Source: CAZVAR01 sp964625225 (GTDB lineage Bacteria > Pseudomonadota > Alphaproteobacteria > JAJUGE01). Taken from it: DNA of 64,000 nucleotides. Location of the stretch: positions 1 to 64,000 of the forward strand of contig CAZVAR010000001.1 in the NCBI GenBank assembly GCA_964625225.1. The letters are read 5' to 3'. Under the pieces are notes generated by a model. That model saw nothing but the letters and a program-made list of their open reading frames with translations. It was not told where the DNA came from and made no database searches. This document shows, in pieces, positions 44,916 through 54,500 of the stretch. The stretch's first letter is position 1. Each line of letters begins with the position of its first letter. The position numbers and the translations under genes are program-made.

Positions 44916-44975
44916 GTCAACATTCGTCAACAAAATCCGGTCGGTGCCGTTGACGTTTGCATGCATCCTGTTGAC
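44916..44975. promoter_or_regulatory. Helically phased GTCAAC/GTTGAC repeat cluster
   Basis: Two GTCAAC copies start at 44916 and 44926 (10 bp apart), and two of the reverse complement GTTGAC start at 44949 and 44970 (21 bp apart). A fifth GTTGAC lies at 44800-44805. The spacing by near whole turns of the helix is typical of cooperative operator sites. They sit in the 295-bp region between the divergent surface-carbohydrate operon and the HWE kinase. A+T-rich sequence at 45045-45080 (CATTGCATAGGAATAAATAC) could be the kinase promoter. No known site is identified. Confidence 0.45.
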
Positions 44976-45085
44976 GCTGTTGCCATAGGGGCCGATACGC
45001 GCGCACGCGCGTCGTTTCCCGTCCTCCCCGCTGCCGAGGCCGACCTATTCATAACATTGCATAGGAATAAATACAAGGATTCTCC

Positions 45086-47671
45086 GTGGCGGCCCCGGTC
45101 CGCCCGATGCGGGCGGGAGCGAAGGATGACGCCCGGGCACCCGAGCCCTCAAACCGTCCCGGGCCCGCGGCCGCCGGCGAACATCACCGCGCATTCGACC
45201 AACCCCGCCGCGGCAGCGGCAGCCGGGCGTTGCCCGGCCGTATGTCCGGCCGATATTGGTGGAGGATCGGAGCAATAGCTGCGCGCCCCATGCCCACCCC
45301 GACCGCCGGTGGCGAGACGGATTCTCCGCCCAAACGCTTGCCCCGATTCTCCGCGGCGCGGCTCATCCTCCTGACCAGTTTCGGGGCGATGCTGGCGCTG
45401 CTGACGGCGATCGCTGGGGCGGCATGGTGGAGCTATTCGGATGCGATCATCGACGGGCGCCGCGCCGCCGCCGACCTCGCGCGGATCACCCACGGCCAGA
45501 TCGCCCGCATCCTGGAGCAGGCCGACCTCCTGCTGCTCGACCAGCGCGACGTCGCCCTTTCCGTCGACTGGGGCGACCCCCGCCGGTCCCGCGCGGCCAG
45601 CGAACGGCTGGCCCAACGCGCAGCCGTACTCCCCTATGTGTTCGGGCTGTTCATCGTTGCGCCCAATGGCGACATCCTCGCCAGCAGCATGCGGGACGTT
45701 CCGCCCCTCAGCGCCGCCGACCGGGAATATTTCGTGGCTCAACAGGCGACCGACCAGGGCCTGCTGATCAGCGAGCCGCTATACAGCCGGGTCTCGGGCG
45801 AGCCGATCATGGTGCTGAGCCGCCGGGTCTCCGGCCCGGACGGCAGTTTCGCGGGCGTGGTTCTCGTCTCGCTCAACCTGCAGCGGCTCGCCCGGCTGTT
45901 CGATCGCCTGCCGGCACGCAACGATCCGGTGCTCCAGTTCCTCGATCCGGGAGGCAAGGTCATCGCCTATGCACCCGCCGACTATAACTATACGGTCCCG
46001 GAGGCGGCAGAGAACGACTCCCGCATCTGGAGCACCCGCGGGCTGTCACCCTATCCGTTGACGATCCGGGCCGGTCTCAGCAAAGCGGCGGTGGTGGCGG
46101 AATGGCGCCGCGACACGGAGCCCTACGTCGTCGTCGCGGCGCTCGCCGTTCTGGGCCTCATCGGGCTCACCGCCACGTCGCTAAGACGAGCTCGCAACGA
46201 GGACCGCTACGGGCGTGCGCTGATCGGGCTGACCGGCGCTCTCGAGGAGCGGGTCCGCGAGCGGACGGCGGACCTGGAGACGGTCAACCGCCGTCTGACC
46301 CAGACCATCGCCGAGCTGGATGCGAAGTCACGGACCCTGCGCGAGAGCGAGGACAAGCTGCGGCTGGCCGTGGAGGCGACCGAGTTGGGCCTGTGGGACT
46401 ACGCACCCGACACCGGACGCCTGACCTGGTCGGACCGGTTGAAGGCGTTCTATGGCTTGCCGGCCGACGCCGAAATCGACTTCGACCGCTACATCGCCGG
46501 GATTCATCCCGAGGACCGCGACCTCGTCCTCGAGGCCCACAGGCGAGCGCTCGACCCGAACGGGGACGATCGGTTCGGCTTCGAGCACCGGACCGTCGCT
46601 TCCGACGGCACGATCCGCTGGCTGCTCGTCGCCGGACAGGTCCTGTTCGACGCGGAGCGCCGGCCGGCCCGCGCGATCGGTACCGCCCGCGACATCACCG
46701 GGCGTAAACAGTCCGAGGAGGCGTTGCGGGCCTCGCACGCGCGGATCGAGGAGATTCTGGAAAGCATCGACGATGCTTTCTTCGCCGTCGACAACGATTG
46801 GCGGTTCAGTTACGTCAACCGGCACGCCGAACGGCTCTGGCGCCGCCGACGGGAGGAGCTGCTAGGGCAGGTCATCTGGGAGTGCTTCCCACAGGTCGTC
46901 GGTACCGAGCCGTACCAACTCTATATCGAGGCGATGCGCGACCGGCAGCCGATCCGTACCGAGACCGTGGCGGTGACCATCGACAAGCCGATCGATCTCG
47001 CGATCTACCCCAGCGCATCTGGCCTGTCCGTGTATTTCCGCGAGATCACGGCCCGCAAGCAGGCGGAGGAGCGTCAGCGCCTGCTGATGGCCGAACTCGA
47101 CCACCGCGTGAAGAACGTGCTCGCGACCATTCAGTCGATCGCGCGGCAGACATTACCGCGGGACGAGGCGACCGCCGTCTTCCTCGGCCGGCTGTCGGCC
47201 CTGTCGCAGACGCACACGCTGCTGGCCGAAGGGCGCTGGGAGGGCGCGGCGCTCGACCAGATCGTGCGGGCGGAACTGGCACCCTATGTCGGCGGCGATT
47301 CGGGGCCGCAAGTGACAATCCGGGGCGAGACGGTGGTTCTCAGGCCGAAGGCGGCGCAGGTGCTGACCATGGCCATCCATGAGCTGGCGACCAACGCGGC
47401 CAAATACGGCGCCCTCTCCGTACCCGAAGGACGGCTCGACGTCTCCTGGGCGGTCCGGCAGCAGGACGGGCGGGCGATGCTGGTGCTGCACTGGGCCGAA
47501 GCGAACGGACCATCCGTATGCGAACCAACCCGGCGCGGCTTCGGTCGGCTCATGATCGAGCGCGGCACCGCCTACGAACTGCACGGGGACGTGCGAATGG
47601 AGTTCCGGCCGGAGGGGCTCGCCTGCACGATGACCATCCCACTCGCCGACGCTGCGGCCACCGCCCACTGA
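45086..47671 (+). CDS. HWE-family sensor histidine kinase with dCACHE-like sensor and two PAS domains
   Basis: An 861-residue membrane kinase. Two transmembrane helices (about 91-115 and 346-366) bracket a periplasmic sensor domain (120-340, with a CACHE-like SSMRDVPPLSAADREYF and ISEPLYSRVSGEPIMVLSRRV). A PAS-PAC unit (about 425-550) and a second PAS (about 560-665) follow, then the HWE kinase: ELDHRVKNVLATIQSIARQT (phospho-His about 673), HELATNAAKYGALS and LHWAEANGP, the HWE-type motif. HWE kinases are frequent in alphaproteobacteria and often feed PhyR-type general stress signalling. A GTG at 45086 has AAGGATT upstream; starts at 45242 and 45290 would shorten the low-complexity N-terminus. 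No response regulator is adjacent. Confidence 0.85.
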   Translation: MAAPVRPMRAGAKDDARAPEPSNRPGPAAAGEHHRAFDQPRRGSGSRALPGRMSGRYWWRIGAIAARPMPTPTAGGETDSPPKRLPRFSAARLILLTSFGAMLALLTAIAGAAWWSYSDAIIDGRRAAADLARITHGQIARILEQADLLLLDQRDVALSVDWGDPRRSRAASERLAQRAAVLPYVFGLFIVAPNGDILASSMRDVPPLSAADREYFVAQQATDQGLLISEPLYSRVSGEPIMVLSRRVSGPDGSFAGVVLVSLNLQRLARLFDRLPARNDPVLQFLDPGGKVIAYAPADYNYTVPEAAENDSRIWSTRGLSPYPLTIRAGLSKAAVVAEWRRDTEPYVVVAALAVLGLIGLTATSLRRARNEDRYGRALIGLTGALEERVRERTADLETVNRRLTQTIAELDAKSRTLRESEDKLRLAVEATELGLWDYAPDTGRLTWSDRLKAFYGLPADAEIDFDRYIAGIHPEDRDLVLEAHRRALDPNGDDRFGFEHRTVASDGTIRWLLVAGQVLFDAERRPARAIGTARDITGRKQSEEALRASHARIEEILESIDDAFFAVDNDWRFSYVNRHAERLWRRRREELLGQVIWECFPQVVGTEPYQLYIEAMRDRQPIRTETVAVTIDKPIDLAIYPSASGLSVYFREITARKQAEERQRLLMAELDHRVKNVLATIQSIARQTLPRDEATAVFLGRLSALSQTHTLLAEGRWEGAALDQIVRAELAPYVGGDSGPQVTIRGETVVLRPKAAQVLTMAIHELATNAAKYGALSVPEGRLDVSWAVRQQDGRAMLVLHWAEANGPSVCEPTRRGFGRLMIERGTAYELHGDVRMEFRPEGLACTMTIPLADAAATAH

Positions 47672-47723
47672 TCCCACGCTCCGCCGCGATGGCGCCGCCC
47701 CGCCCCGCTGCACCAGGGGTGAT

Positions 47724-48626
47724 TCAGACGGCGGGCCGGGGTGCCTCCTTGCCTTTGATCTGGGTACGGAGCATCAGCCGGCGGCTGCCGGCGTCGAAGG
47801 GGTCGCGGCGGTGCATGGTCGAGCGGTTGTCCCAGAGCAGCAGGTCGCCGACGCGCCAGCGATGGACGTACAGATGCTCCGGCCGGGTGGCATGCTCCCA
47901 GAGTGCGTCCAGCAGGCTCTCGGACTCGTCGAGCGGGAGGCCGACCACATAGGCGTTCTTCCGGCGACCGAGATAGAGGGTCGGTGTACCGGTGCGCGGG
48001 TGGGCGCAGATGATCGGGTGAACGACGCCGATCGAGGTGACCGGGTCGTCGTTGGCCGTCACGCCGGCACGCAGATAGCCGCCGGAATTGTAGGTGCCGT
48101 CATGCTTGATGCTGCGCCCGGCGACCGCCTTGCGGAGCGCCGCCGGCAGCGAGGCGCAAGCGACGTTCATCCCGCATACCCAGGTATCGCCGCCGGTCGG
48201 CGGCACCTCGAGTGCATACAGCATCGACGCGTCAGGCGGATTCTCGAGATAGGACATGTCGGTGTGCCACACCGCCTCGCCCGCGCCGAGACTGCCGATC
48301 GGTTTGCCGTCCGGACCGAGAATGTTGGAGACGACGTAGATTTCCGGATAGCCCGGCACGGCGGTGCGGCCGTTCTCCTGGATCGGGGCGAGATCGAGGC
48401 CGCCGAAACGGCGGCTGAAGGCAACCAACGCATCGTGCGAGAGATGCTGGTCCCGGAACAGCAGGGCCGAATGCGTGTCCCATGCCTGCATGATGAAGGC
48501 GAACGCCGCGTCGCTCAGCGCGGCCAGATCGACCCCCACGATCTCGGCGCCGACGGCGTCGGACAAGGGCCGGACTTGCGGCGCCGCCCGACCGGTCACA
48601 ACGGATGGAGCAAGATCGGCAGCCAT
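47724..48626 (-). CDS. TauD/TfdA family 2-oxoglutarate-dependent dioxygenase
   Basis: A 300-residue Fe(II)/2-oxoglutarate oxygenase of the TauD family. The 2-His-1-carboxylate ligands are in EAVWHTDMSY (His and Asp) and NRSTMHRRDPF (the distal His); the Arg of the 2-oxoglutarate site follows in SRRLMLRTQI. The ATG at 48626 is supported by GGAGGAGA upstream; the open frame continues upstream with no conserved sequence. TauD members hydroxylate sulfonates, herbicides, carnitine precursors and others, so the substrate is open. The gene is convergent with the HWE kinase gene. Confidence 0.85.
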   Translation of the reverse strand: MAADLAPSVVTGRAAPQVRPLSDAVGAEIVGVDLAALSDAAFAFIMQAWDTHSALLFRDQHLSHDALVAFSRRFGGLDLAPIQENGRTAVPGYPEIYVVSNILGPDGKPIGSLGAGEAVWHTDMSYLENPPDASMLYALEVPPTGGDTWVCGMNVACASLPAALRKAVAGRSIKHDGTYNSGGYLRAGVTANDDPVTSIGVVHPIICAHPRTGTPTLYLGRRKNAYVVGLPLDESESLLDALWEHATRPEHLYVHRWRVGDLLLWDNRSTMHRRDPFDAGSRRLMLRTQIKGKEAPRPAV

Positions 48627-48778
48627 GCTGGTCTCCTCCCGCCCGGGGAGCCGAGGCGCGACACAGCGGCGGCCTGCCCGGGACGCTCGTTTCTTGTCTG
48701 GAGCGCCAGGATAGGCGCCACGAGGGAGGATGGGAATGGGGCTGCGGCGATCACCATTGCGGGCTGCCCCGGCTCCCG

Positions 48779-49303
48779 TCAGATCCGGCCCGGCGACCCG
48801 GCCGACGCGGGGTCGCGGAACCGGTCGAAATAGGTCCACGTGCCCGGGATGAAGCCGAACCGGAACTGCAGCTGGCTCCAGCCGTCATTGGCGACGGCGT
48901 ACAGCGCCGACCGGGCGTTCAGCGGATAGTGCCAGGGGCCGGCCAACCGCAGCGGCGGCGGGTGGCGGTGGTCCGGATCCACGACGTCGTTGAAGTACCA
49001 CTGCAACAGAACGAAATCCGGGTGCACGGCATCGAGCGCGGTGCGCAAACTGCGCGCGTTGCGGCGGTAATCGGCACCGGCGTCCCCGAAATTGAGAACC
49101 TCGAACCGGCCGCCGGTCGCGTTCACGGCCTGCTCCGGCCTCTCAGTCGTCCGGTCCGCCTCGCGCACGCCCTGCCCTTAGGTGAAGAAATCGCCCACCA
49201 CGACGATGCGGTACACTCCCGGCTCGGCGTGCGGCGCGAACTCCCGCTCACGGAAGCCGAGGCTGTTGCGGATCAGCGGGTTCTCGGCGTACCAGCGCCG
49301 CAG
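48779..49303 (-). pseudogene. Broken SGNH/GDSL hydrolase (nonsense mutation and lost catalytic Ser)
   Basis: The minus strand reads as an SGNH hydrolase from LRRWYAENPLIRNSLGFRERE to RIVVVGDFFT, an in-frame TAA (49178-49180), then GQGVREADRTTE, RFEVLNFGDAGADYR and VLLQWYFNDVVDPDH. The normal block is GDSFTYGQG. Here the catalytic Ser is Phe and the Tyr codon is a stop. The protein also ends early after TWTYFDRF. The 5' end is truncated and joined to a carbamoyltransferase start near 49303. Several independent lesions show it is not functional. Confidence 0.8.
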
Positions 49304-49339
49304 TCGTGGTAGAAGGCCGAGAGGCCCAGGACGCGCGTC
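49304..49339 (-). pseudogene. N-terminal fragment of a carbamoyltransferase (NodU/CmcH family)
   Basis: Eight bases after the DUF5989 stop codon, the minus strand encodes TRVLGLSAFYHD, matching the usual beginning of carbamoyltransferases of this neighbourhood (MRVLGISAFYHDS..). The initiating codon is ACG where ATG is expected. Homology stops after HD at 49304, exactly where SGNH hydrolase sequence begins in another frame. About 600 codons of the gene are missing. Confidence 0.65.
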
Positions 49340-49346
49340 GGCGGGC

Positions 49347-49499
49347 TCAGAAGATCGTGTAGATGAACGGTGCCACTGCCGAACCCTGGGTCAGCACGAC
49401 CAGGCCGCCGGACAGCATGCACATGACCAGGATGGGCAAGGGCCAGAACTTCTTGGGGGCACGCATGAAGTCCCAGAGTTCGCGGCTGAGAGAGAACAT
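49347..49499 (-). CDS. DUF5989 family small membrane protein
   Basis: A 50-residue protein with a short hydrophilic N-terminus (MFSLSRELWDFMRAPKKFW) and one hydrophobic helix (PILVMCMLSGGLVVLTQGSA), ending VAPFIYTIF. This matches DUF5989 throughout, including the W-DF-R-KKFW pattern and the QGSAVAPFIYT terminus. In many genomes it lies between a carbamoyltransferase gene and SxtJ-like and SGNH hydrolase genes of surface polysaccharide clusters. Here it is intact, but its partners are remnants. It may be non-functional in isolation. The region upstream has no gene that would drive it. Confidence 0.8.
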   Translation of the reverse strand: MFSLSRELWDFMRAPKKFWPLPILVMCMLSGGLVVLTQGSAVAPFIYTIF

Positions 49500-50242
49500 G
49501 GCGCCGGTTCCCGTCAGTACCGGTTCGGCATTGTGGCGGGGCCGGGACCCGGCGGCTCGTAGCCGAAGGACCGCTCGGTCGGCGCCGTCGCCTCGCCGCC
49601 GCGCGCGAAATCCTCGTGCAGCCCGGGCTGGACCATCCGTCCTTCCGCTCCCGATCACGGATTCACTGAGCCGGCGTTCCTGCGTTGCTACCGGGTGGCG
49701 CGGTTCAAACAGGTTTTTCGATCGAACCGGTTCGGGAAAGCCGCTGCAGCGCCGGAACGGGGACCGGAGCCGCCGCCTACCGTCGCTCAGGCGCAGCCCG
49801 GTCGCCGATCGGCCCGCCATGCTGTCGCAACGCGGCAGAAGCAAAGGCGAACCGGGACCAGCGGCCCGGGTCGGGTCGACCGGTCGCGCACCGAACCGAC
49901 GGACCGGTCCGGCGGGGACCGCGGCCATGCCGACACGCAGGATGTTCGCGCAACGGGAATCACGCCGTCGGGCGACGGCTCGCGGCCGACAGGAGACGAT
50001 GTTCGGGAAACCATCCTTCCCGTAGCGACGGTGCTTCCCGCCGCGCCTCCGGGAGGCCTCGTGCCGTCTTCCGCGCAGCACCTTACGACTCCTTGACGGT
50101 CGCGGCCACGCAAATCCCGCGGGCCGGTCTCGCGACCAAAACGGTCGAGTTCCTGCGCGTGCCCGGCGGCAGCGCTGCTTCGACGTGAACGGGGCCACCT
50201 GAACCGCTGGGCTCAGCGGCAGGACGGTCCGGACCCGGATCG
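49500..50242. other. 743-bp region without a recognisable gene
   Basis: Upstream of the DUF5989 gene and before the tandem repeats. Long open frames exist on both strands but have Arg/Pro-rich composition with no domain, typical of random frames in high-GC DNA. Nothing beyond the general remnant character of the neighbourhood can be supported. Confidence 0.5.
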
Positions 50243-50318
50243 CACGATTCGGCATGTTTCCGACACGATTCGGCATGTTTCCGACACGATTCGGCATGTT
50301 TCCGACACGATTCGGCAT
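50243..50318. repeat. 21-bp tandem repeat array running into the assembly gap
   Basis: A 21-bp unit containing CACGATTCGGCATG and TTTCCGA occurs at 50243-50263, 50264-50284 and 50285-50305, then partially at 50306-50318, all nearly perfect. The repeat resumes after the gap with GTTTCCGA at 50419-50426. The true number of copies is hidden by the gap. The period divides by three, so both strands can read through it (a 7-residue repeat), but no start or other coding support is seen. Confidence 0.9.
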
Positions 50319-50418
50319 NNNNNNNNNNNNNNNNNNNNNNNNNNNNNNNNNNNNNNNNNNNNNNNNNNNNNNNNNNNNNNNNNNNNNNNNNNNNNNNNNN
50401 NNNNNNNNNNNNNNNNNN
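50319..50418. other. Assembly gap of exactly 100 N
   Basis: One hundred consecutive N, the usual placeholder for a gap of unknown length. The same tandem repeat flanks both sides, so the gap is probably a collapsed repeat and the actual array may be longer or shorter. Confidence 0.98.
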
Positions 50419-50426
50419 GTTTCCGA

Positions 50427-50972
50427 AAGGTAGAAAGAAAGTCGGGTGGCCCGGTCGACTCGAAGACCGTTGCGAAGGTGAGGACGGCGACGCGGCCGCT
50501 GCGATCGCGGGGAGATCCCGCTCCCCGCCGCCGCGGCCGAGGCGCGACCGGACGCAGCACGGGTCCAGACATGCCACCCTTCCAGCGCGCCCGTCCCATC
50601 TGCGCGCGAGCGGCTCTTATGCGTTGCGCTCCGCCGCCCTCCCGGGACATGCGATGCCGATGACTCCGGCCGCCTGCACTGCCGGACCGCTTTCCCGGGA
50701 CCCCCGAGCGATTTTCATGTCTTTGGCGCAATGCCCGGGCCGACTCGGTCGCATTCGGGGCCGTGCCGGGACCATCGGGGTACCCGGACCGACCGCAACG
50801 GACATCACGGGTGGAACAATGTATCGACCCCGTGCCGGACGGCGTTTCGTCAATCATTTTAGGATGTTAGCGGTTTCGTGGATCGCCTCTATTTGGCCGG
50901 CCCGCTAAGATCCGTTTGCTCCATGTCCGAAGCGGCGTATCGTTTTATCCGAACCAATTCCGCCGGTGTCGC
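50427..50972. other. 546-bp intergenic region upstream of the contractile injection operon
   Basis: No protein-coding gene is recognised. The last 130 bases (about 50845-50970) are A+T-richer than surrounding DNA (for example TTAGGATGTTAGC, TCAATCATTTTAGG, GTATCGTTTTATCC), so the operon promoter probably lies here. Exact hexamers cannot be fixed. Confidence 0.5.
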
Positions 50973-51566
50973 ATGATCATTCGACCGATGCTCGGTGAGG
51001 TGGAATTGCCTCAAATTGAAGCGGTTCGCGCACTTCAGATGCGTCGGGTCGCGGACCTTCCGGTTCCGGGGCTCGATGGCGACCTGCAGCAGGATCTGGG
51101 CGACGGCGGGATGTCGGTCGAAATCGTAGGTTCGCTACAGGGGGACGAAGCCCGCGACAGCTTCCTGGAAGGCATCCGTGGCCCCTATGAAAGCGGCGAG
51201 CCGGTCACCTTCGTCGCCGACATCCTCACCGCGACCTCGGTCGAACAGGTGCTGATCCGTTCCCTGACGGTGGAGGAAGTCAACGATTGGTCGGCGCCGT
51301 TCCGCTACCGGCTCGTGCTGCGGGAGTATGTCGAGCCGCCGCCGCCACCGGCGCCGTTCGACGAACTCGGGCTGGACCTCGACGCGGACCTTGACCTCCT
51401 TGCCGAGCTCGGTTTGGAGGGCCTGGAGCTGCCCGGCCTCCTGGCCGACGTGCCGGCACTCGGCAACCCGGTCGAACCGCTGATGCCGGCCCTCGACGGG
51501 GTCGAGGCGGCGACCGAGCCGGTCTCCGGGCTGCTGACCGGGCTCCGCTCGGCGCTTCTCGACTGA
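50973..51566 (+). CDS. Contractile-injection-system associated protein, first gene of operon
   Basis: A 197-residue protein. Residues 1-115 look like a tail-associated beta domain (VPGLDGDLQQDLGDGGMSVEIVGSLQGDEARDSFL, GEPVTFVADILTATSVEQVLI, YRLVLREYV), similar in form to gpU, DNA-circularisation or LysM-baseplate N-terminal domains. A Pro-rich joint and a Leu/Asp-rich tail follow. ATG at 50973 is the natural start; the frame extends upstream without conservation. It is separated by 13 bp from the following large gene. A role as baseplate adaptor or tail terminator is inference from position and fold-like pattern. Confidence 0.5.
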   Translation: MIIRPMLGEVELPQIEAVRALQMRRVADLPVPGLDGDLQQDLGDGGMSVEIVGSLQGDEARDSFLEGIRGPYESGEPVTFVADILTATSVEQVLIRSLTVEEVNDWSAPFRYRLVLREYVEPPPPPAPFDELGLDLDADLDLLAELGLEGLELPGLLADVPALGNPVEPLMPALDGVEAATEPVSGLLTGLRSALLD

Positions 51567-51579
51567 GTGGAGCGGTAGC

Positions 51580-54500
51580 ATGCCTCTGGTCGATCGCCTG
51601 GAAGCAAGCTTCTCCGAAGGCGGTTTTGACCTGACGGCGGCATTCGACGGCGTTCGGGGCGCGATCGGTGCGGTGGATATCGCCGCACCTGCGATCGACC
51701 GCGGCGGAATCGACCGTGCCAGACAGCTCCTGAACGATTTCGATCTCGGCGGCTTCGGCGACAGCGTCGCTGCCGTGGCAGCGCAGGCGGGCGCGGAGCT
51801 GGACCGGCTGCCGCTCGGCCAGGAGCTGCTGGCTCCGATCGAAGCGGCCCTGGCGGCGGTACAGGTCGCGACGCCCGAGCGCATCGCCCAGCTTCGCGCC
51901 GCACTCGAGACGGCGGAGCGGATCGGCAGCGGGCGTGGCCCCGGGCTGGCGGGTTTGCAGGATGCAATCGGCGAGTTGGCGTCGCTGCCGCAGGCGCCGG
52001 GAGTCGCGGACATCCTCGATCTTGCGCGCGGCCTCCTGCCCGTACCGCTTTCGATCGATGACGCCGCGGGGACGGTCGGGACCTACGGCGCCGGCGCCGT
52101 GGCGCTGGTGACCAAGGTCGGCGCGCTGATGGCCTTGCGCACGGTGGCGCGCGAGATCGAGAACCAGGCGCGGCTGACCGCACAGCAGCTCAATGCCGAG
52201 GCGGCACGGAATGCGGCGCTGCGGCTGCAGGGCATGGCCGGCGAAGGCGGGCTGGGGCGGCTGCTCGACGGGGTCGACCCCGGCGACGCCGCCGCCGCGG
52301 CCGCCCTGGCAGGACCTTTGCGGGCTTTCGCCGCCGCGGTCGACGACCTTGCCGACGCCGCGATCCGCGGGCTCGCCTTCGGCGAGGCGACGTTGGTCCA
52401 CGCCGGCCTCGACCGGCGGGCCGAGCAGCTCGAGCTGGCATCGCGCGCGCTGACCTCCGCCGGCACGGCGCCAGTGCGGGCGATGGTCGCCGACATCATG
52501 GAACGGCTGCAGCCGGTGTTGGCGATCCGGCTCGGGGATCCGGCGGCATCGCTGGAGGCGTTCTGGGGCGAAGCCACCGGGATCGTAGACGAGCTTGCAC
52601 AGGCGATCCGCAACGTTGACACGGCGATTCTGACCGGTCCGATCACGGCAGGAATCGAAAGCGCCACCGACGGTCTCGCACAGGTGGCAAGAGCGGTCGA
52701 GGAGGCCGCTGCCGCCATCCGCAATGCGATCGCCGCGGTCCGCGGGGCGATCGGCGCGCTCAATCTGGGCCAGATCGCCGAAGCGCTGCACGAGGCGATG
52801 CGCCCCGTGGTTGAGGCGGTTGCCGAACTGGAGCGTCTGGTCGCCGCGGCGCAGGCCGAGATCGAGCGCGTCGCCGCGGAGATCACCGCAGCGGTGGATG
52901 CGGTACGGGCCGCGGCCGGGACGGCCGCTGACCAGATCCAGGCAGCGTTCGATCGCCTGAACGCCGCGATGACCGCGGTCGACGTGCAGCGCTTGGTCGA
53001 CGAGGTGCGCGACGGAGTCCGCGCCGTGGCCGACGCGCTCCAGGCCATCCAACTGCAGCCCTATTTCGATGCCGCGATCGACGTCATCGACACCGGCGCA
53101 GACCTGCTCGACGCGGTACCGTTCGACATCCTGCCCGACGACGCGCGCCGCGAGCTCGAGGAGACCGCCCGGCCGATCAAGGCGATCGATTTCCAGGCAG
53201 ACGTGGCCGACGTGCTGAAAGCGCGGCTCGATACGATCGTGACCAGTCTCGACACCGAGGTGCTGACCGAGCTGGAGGCCGCCTATGCCGACGCGGTCGC
53301 ATTCCTCGGGCGGGTCGACCTGCGCGGCGAGGTCGAGCGCTTCGAGCGGGAGCATTTCGACCCGCTGATCGCCTCGATTTCGGCGATCGACCCGACCGAG
53401 ATCCTGAAGCCGGTGACGGAGGCGCTGGAGGAGGTTCGCGGCGCCCTCGCCGGCCTCGATCCGGGCGCGCTGCTCGCCCCGGTCGAGGCGGCGTTCGACG
53501 CGCTGCTGGCGCAGCTCGACGCGCTGGACCCCGCCGCCCTGCTGGCTCCCATCACGGCAGAAATCGAAGCGGTGCGTGCCCAGATCGCCGACGCGATCCT
53601 GCTCGACGAATGGGAGCCGCGGATCGACGAGATCCGTGACCTCGCGCTGGCGCAGGTAGACCGGCTCGATATCGCGGCGATCGTCCCGCCCCTGGCGCGC
53701 GGCTTCGATGCGCTGGTCGCCGAGGCCGGGGCCGGCCTCGAACTCGTCAATCTGCCGGGCACGGCGGTGGCGCTGCTGGCGCAGGGCCTGCGGCTGCCGG
53801 TCGACAGCGGCGCCTTCGCCGACGTGTCGGCCTGGATCGGCGGTGAAGACGGGGCCGCGGCCCTGCGCAGCTCGCTCGGCTCCGCGGCGTCCGCGCTCGA
53901 GGACACGCGAGACGCCGTGCGCGGCCTCGATCTCGCGGCCGCGGTCGCGGCGGCGCAGCCCGTCTACCGCAGCCTGACCGCGGCCCTGACGGCAATGCCC
54001 GAGACCTCACCGGTCCGCGCCCGGCTCGCGCCATTGCTGGCCGGTGCCTCGCCGCTGGACCGGCTCGCCGGCACCGCCGAGGGCGCCGCACGCTATGCCG
54101 GGCGGCTGGATGCCGCCGCGGGGCGCCTGCGCGAGCTGGAAGGCTCCGGCTGGAGCGAGGTGCGTGCGGCGTCCGAGGATCTGCGCGATGCGCTGCGGCC
54201 GCTGGCGGCGGTCCCACAGTTCCTCCGCGGCCTGTTCGGCCGGGTCGGCCTGGACCCGGGGGGCAAGCCCCTCTCGGGGCTGCTCGTCGATCTGTTCGCC
54301 TTTCTTCATCCGGAGCGCTCACTGCAGCCGCTGCTGCCGGTCGAGGCGGCTGTCAAACTGAAGGCACGCGAGGCCCTGGATGACGGCATCGCCCGCCCGC
54401 TCAAGGAGGGCGCAGTCGCAATACGCAGCCTGATCGATGCCGTCGACCTCGAGCCCGTCCGGGCCGAGCTGGCGGCGTTGCACGCCCAGGTGCGCGACGA

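Noticed and set aside
49350..50318. Long minus-strand open frame running through the tandem repeats into the DUF5989 gene
   Set aside because: Composition is Arg/Pro-rich with a 7-residue repeat caused by the 21-bp array; only the last 50 codons match a family.
51135..53355. Long minus-strand open frames opposite the giant helical protein
   Set aside because: They mirror a high-GC, Ala-rich gene, lack domains, and the plus strand is in a clear overlapping operon.
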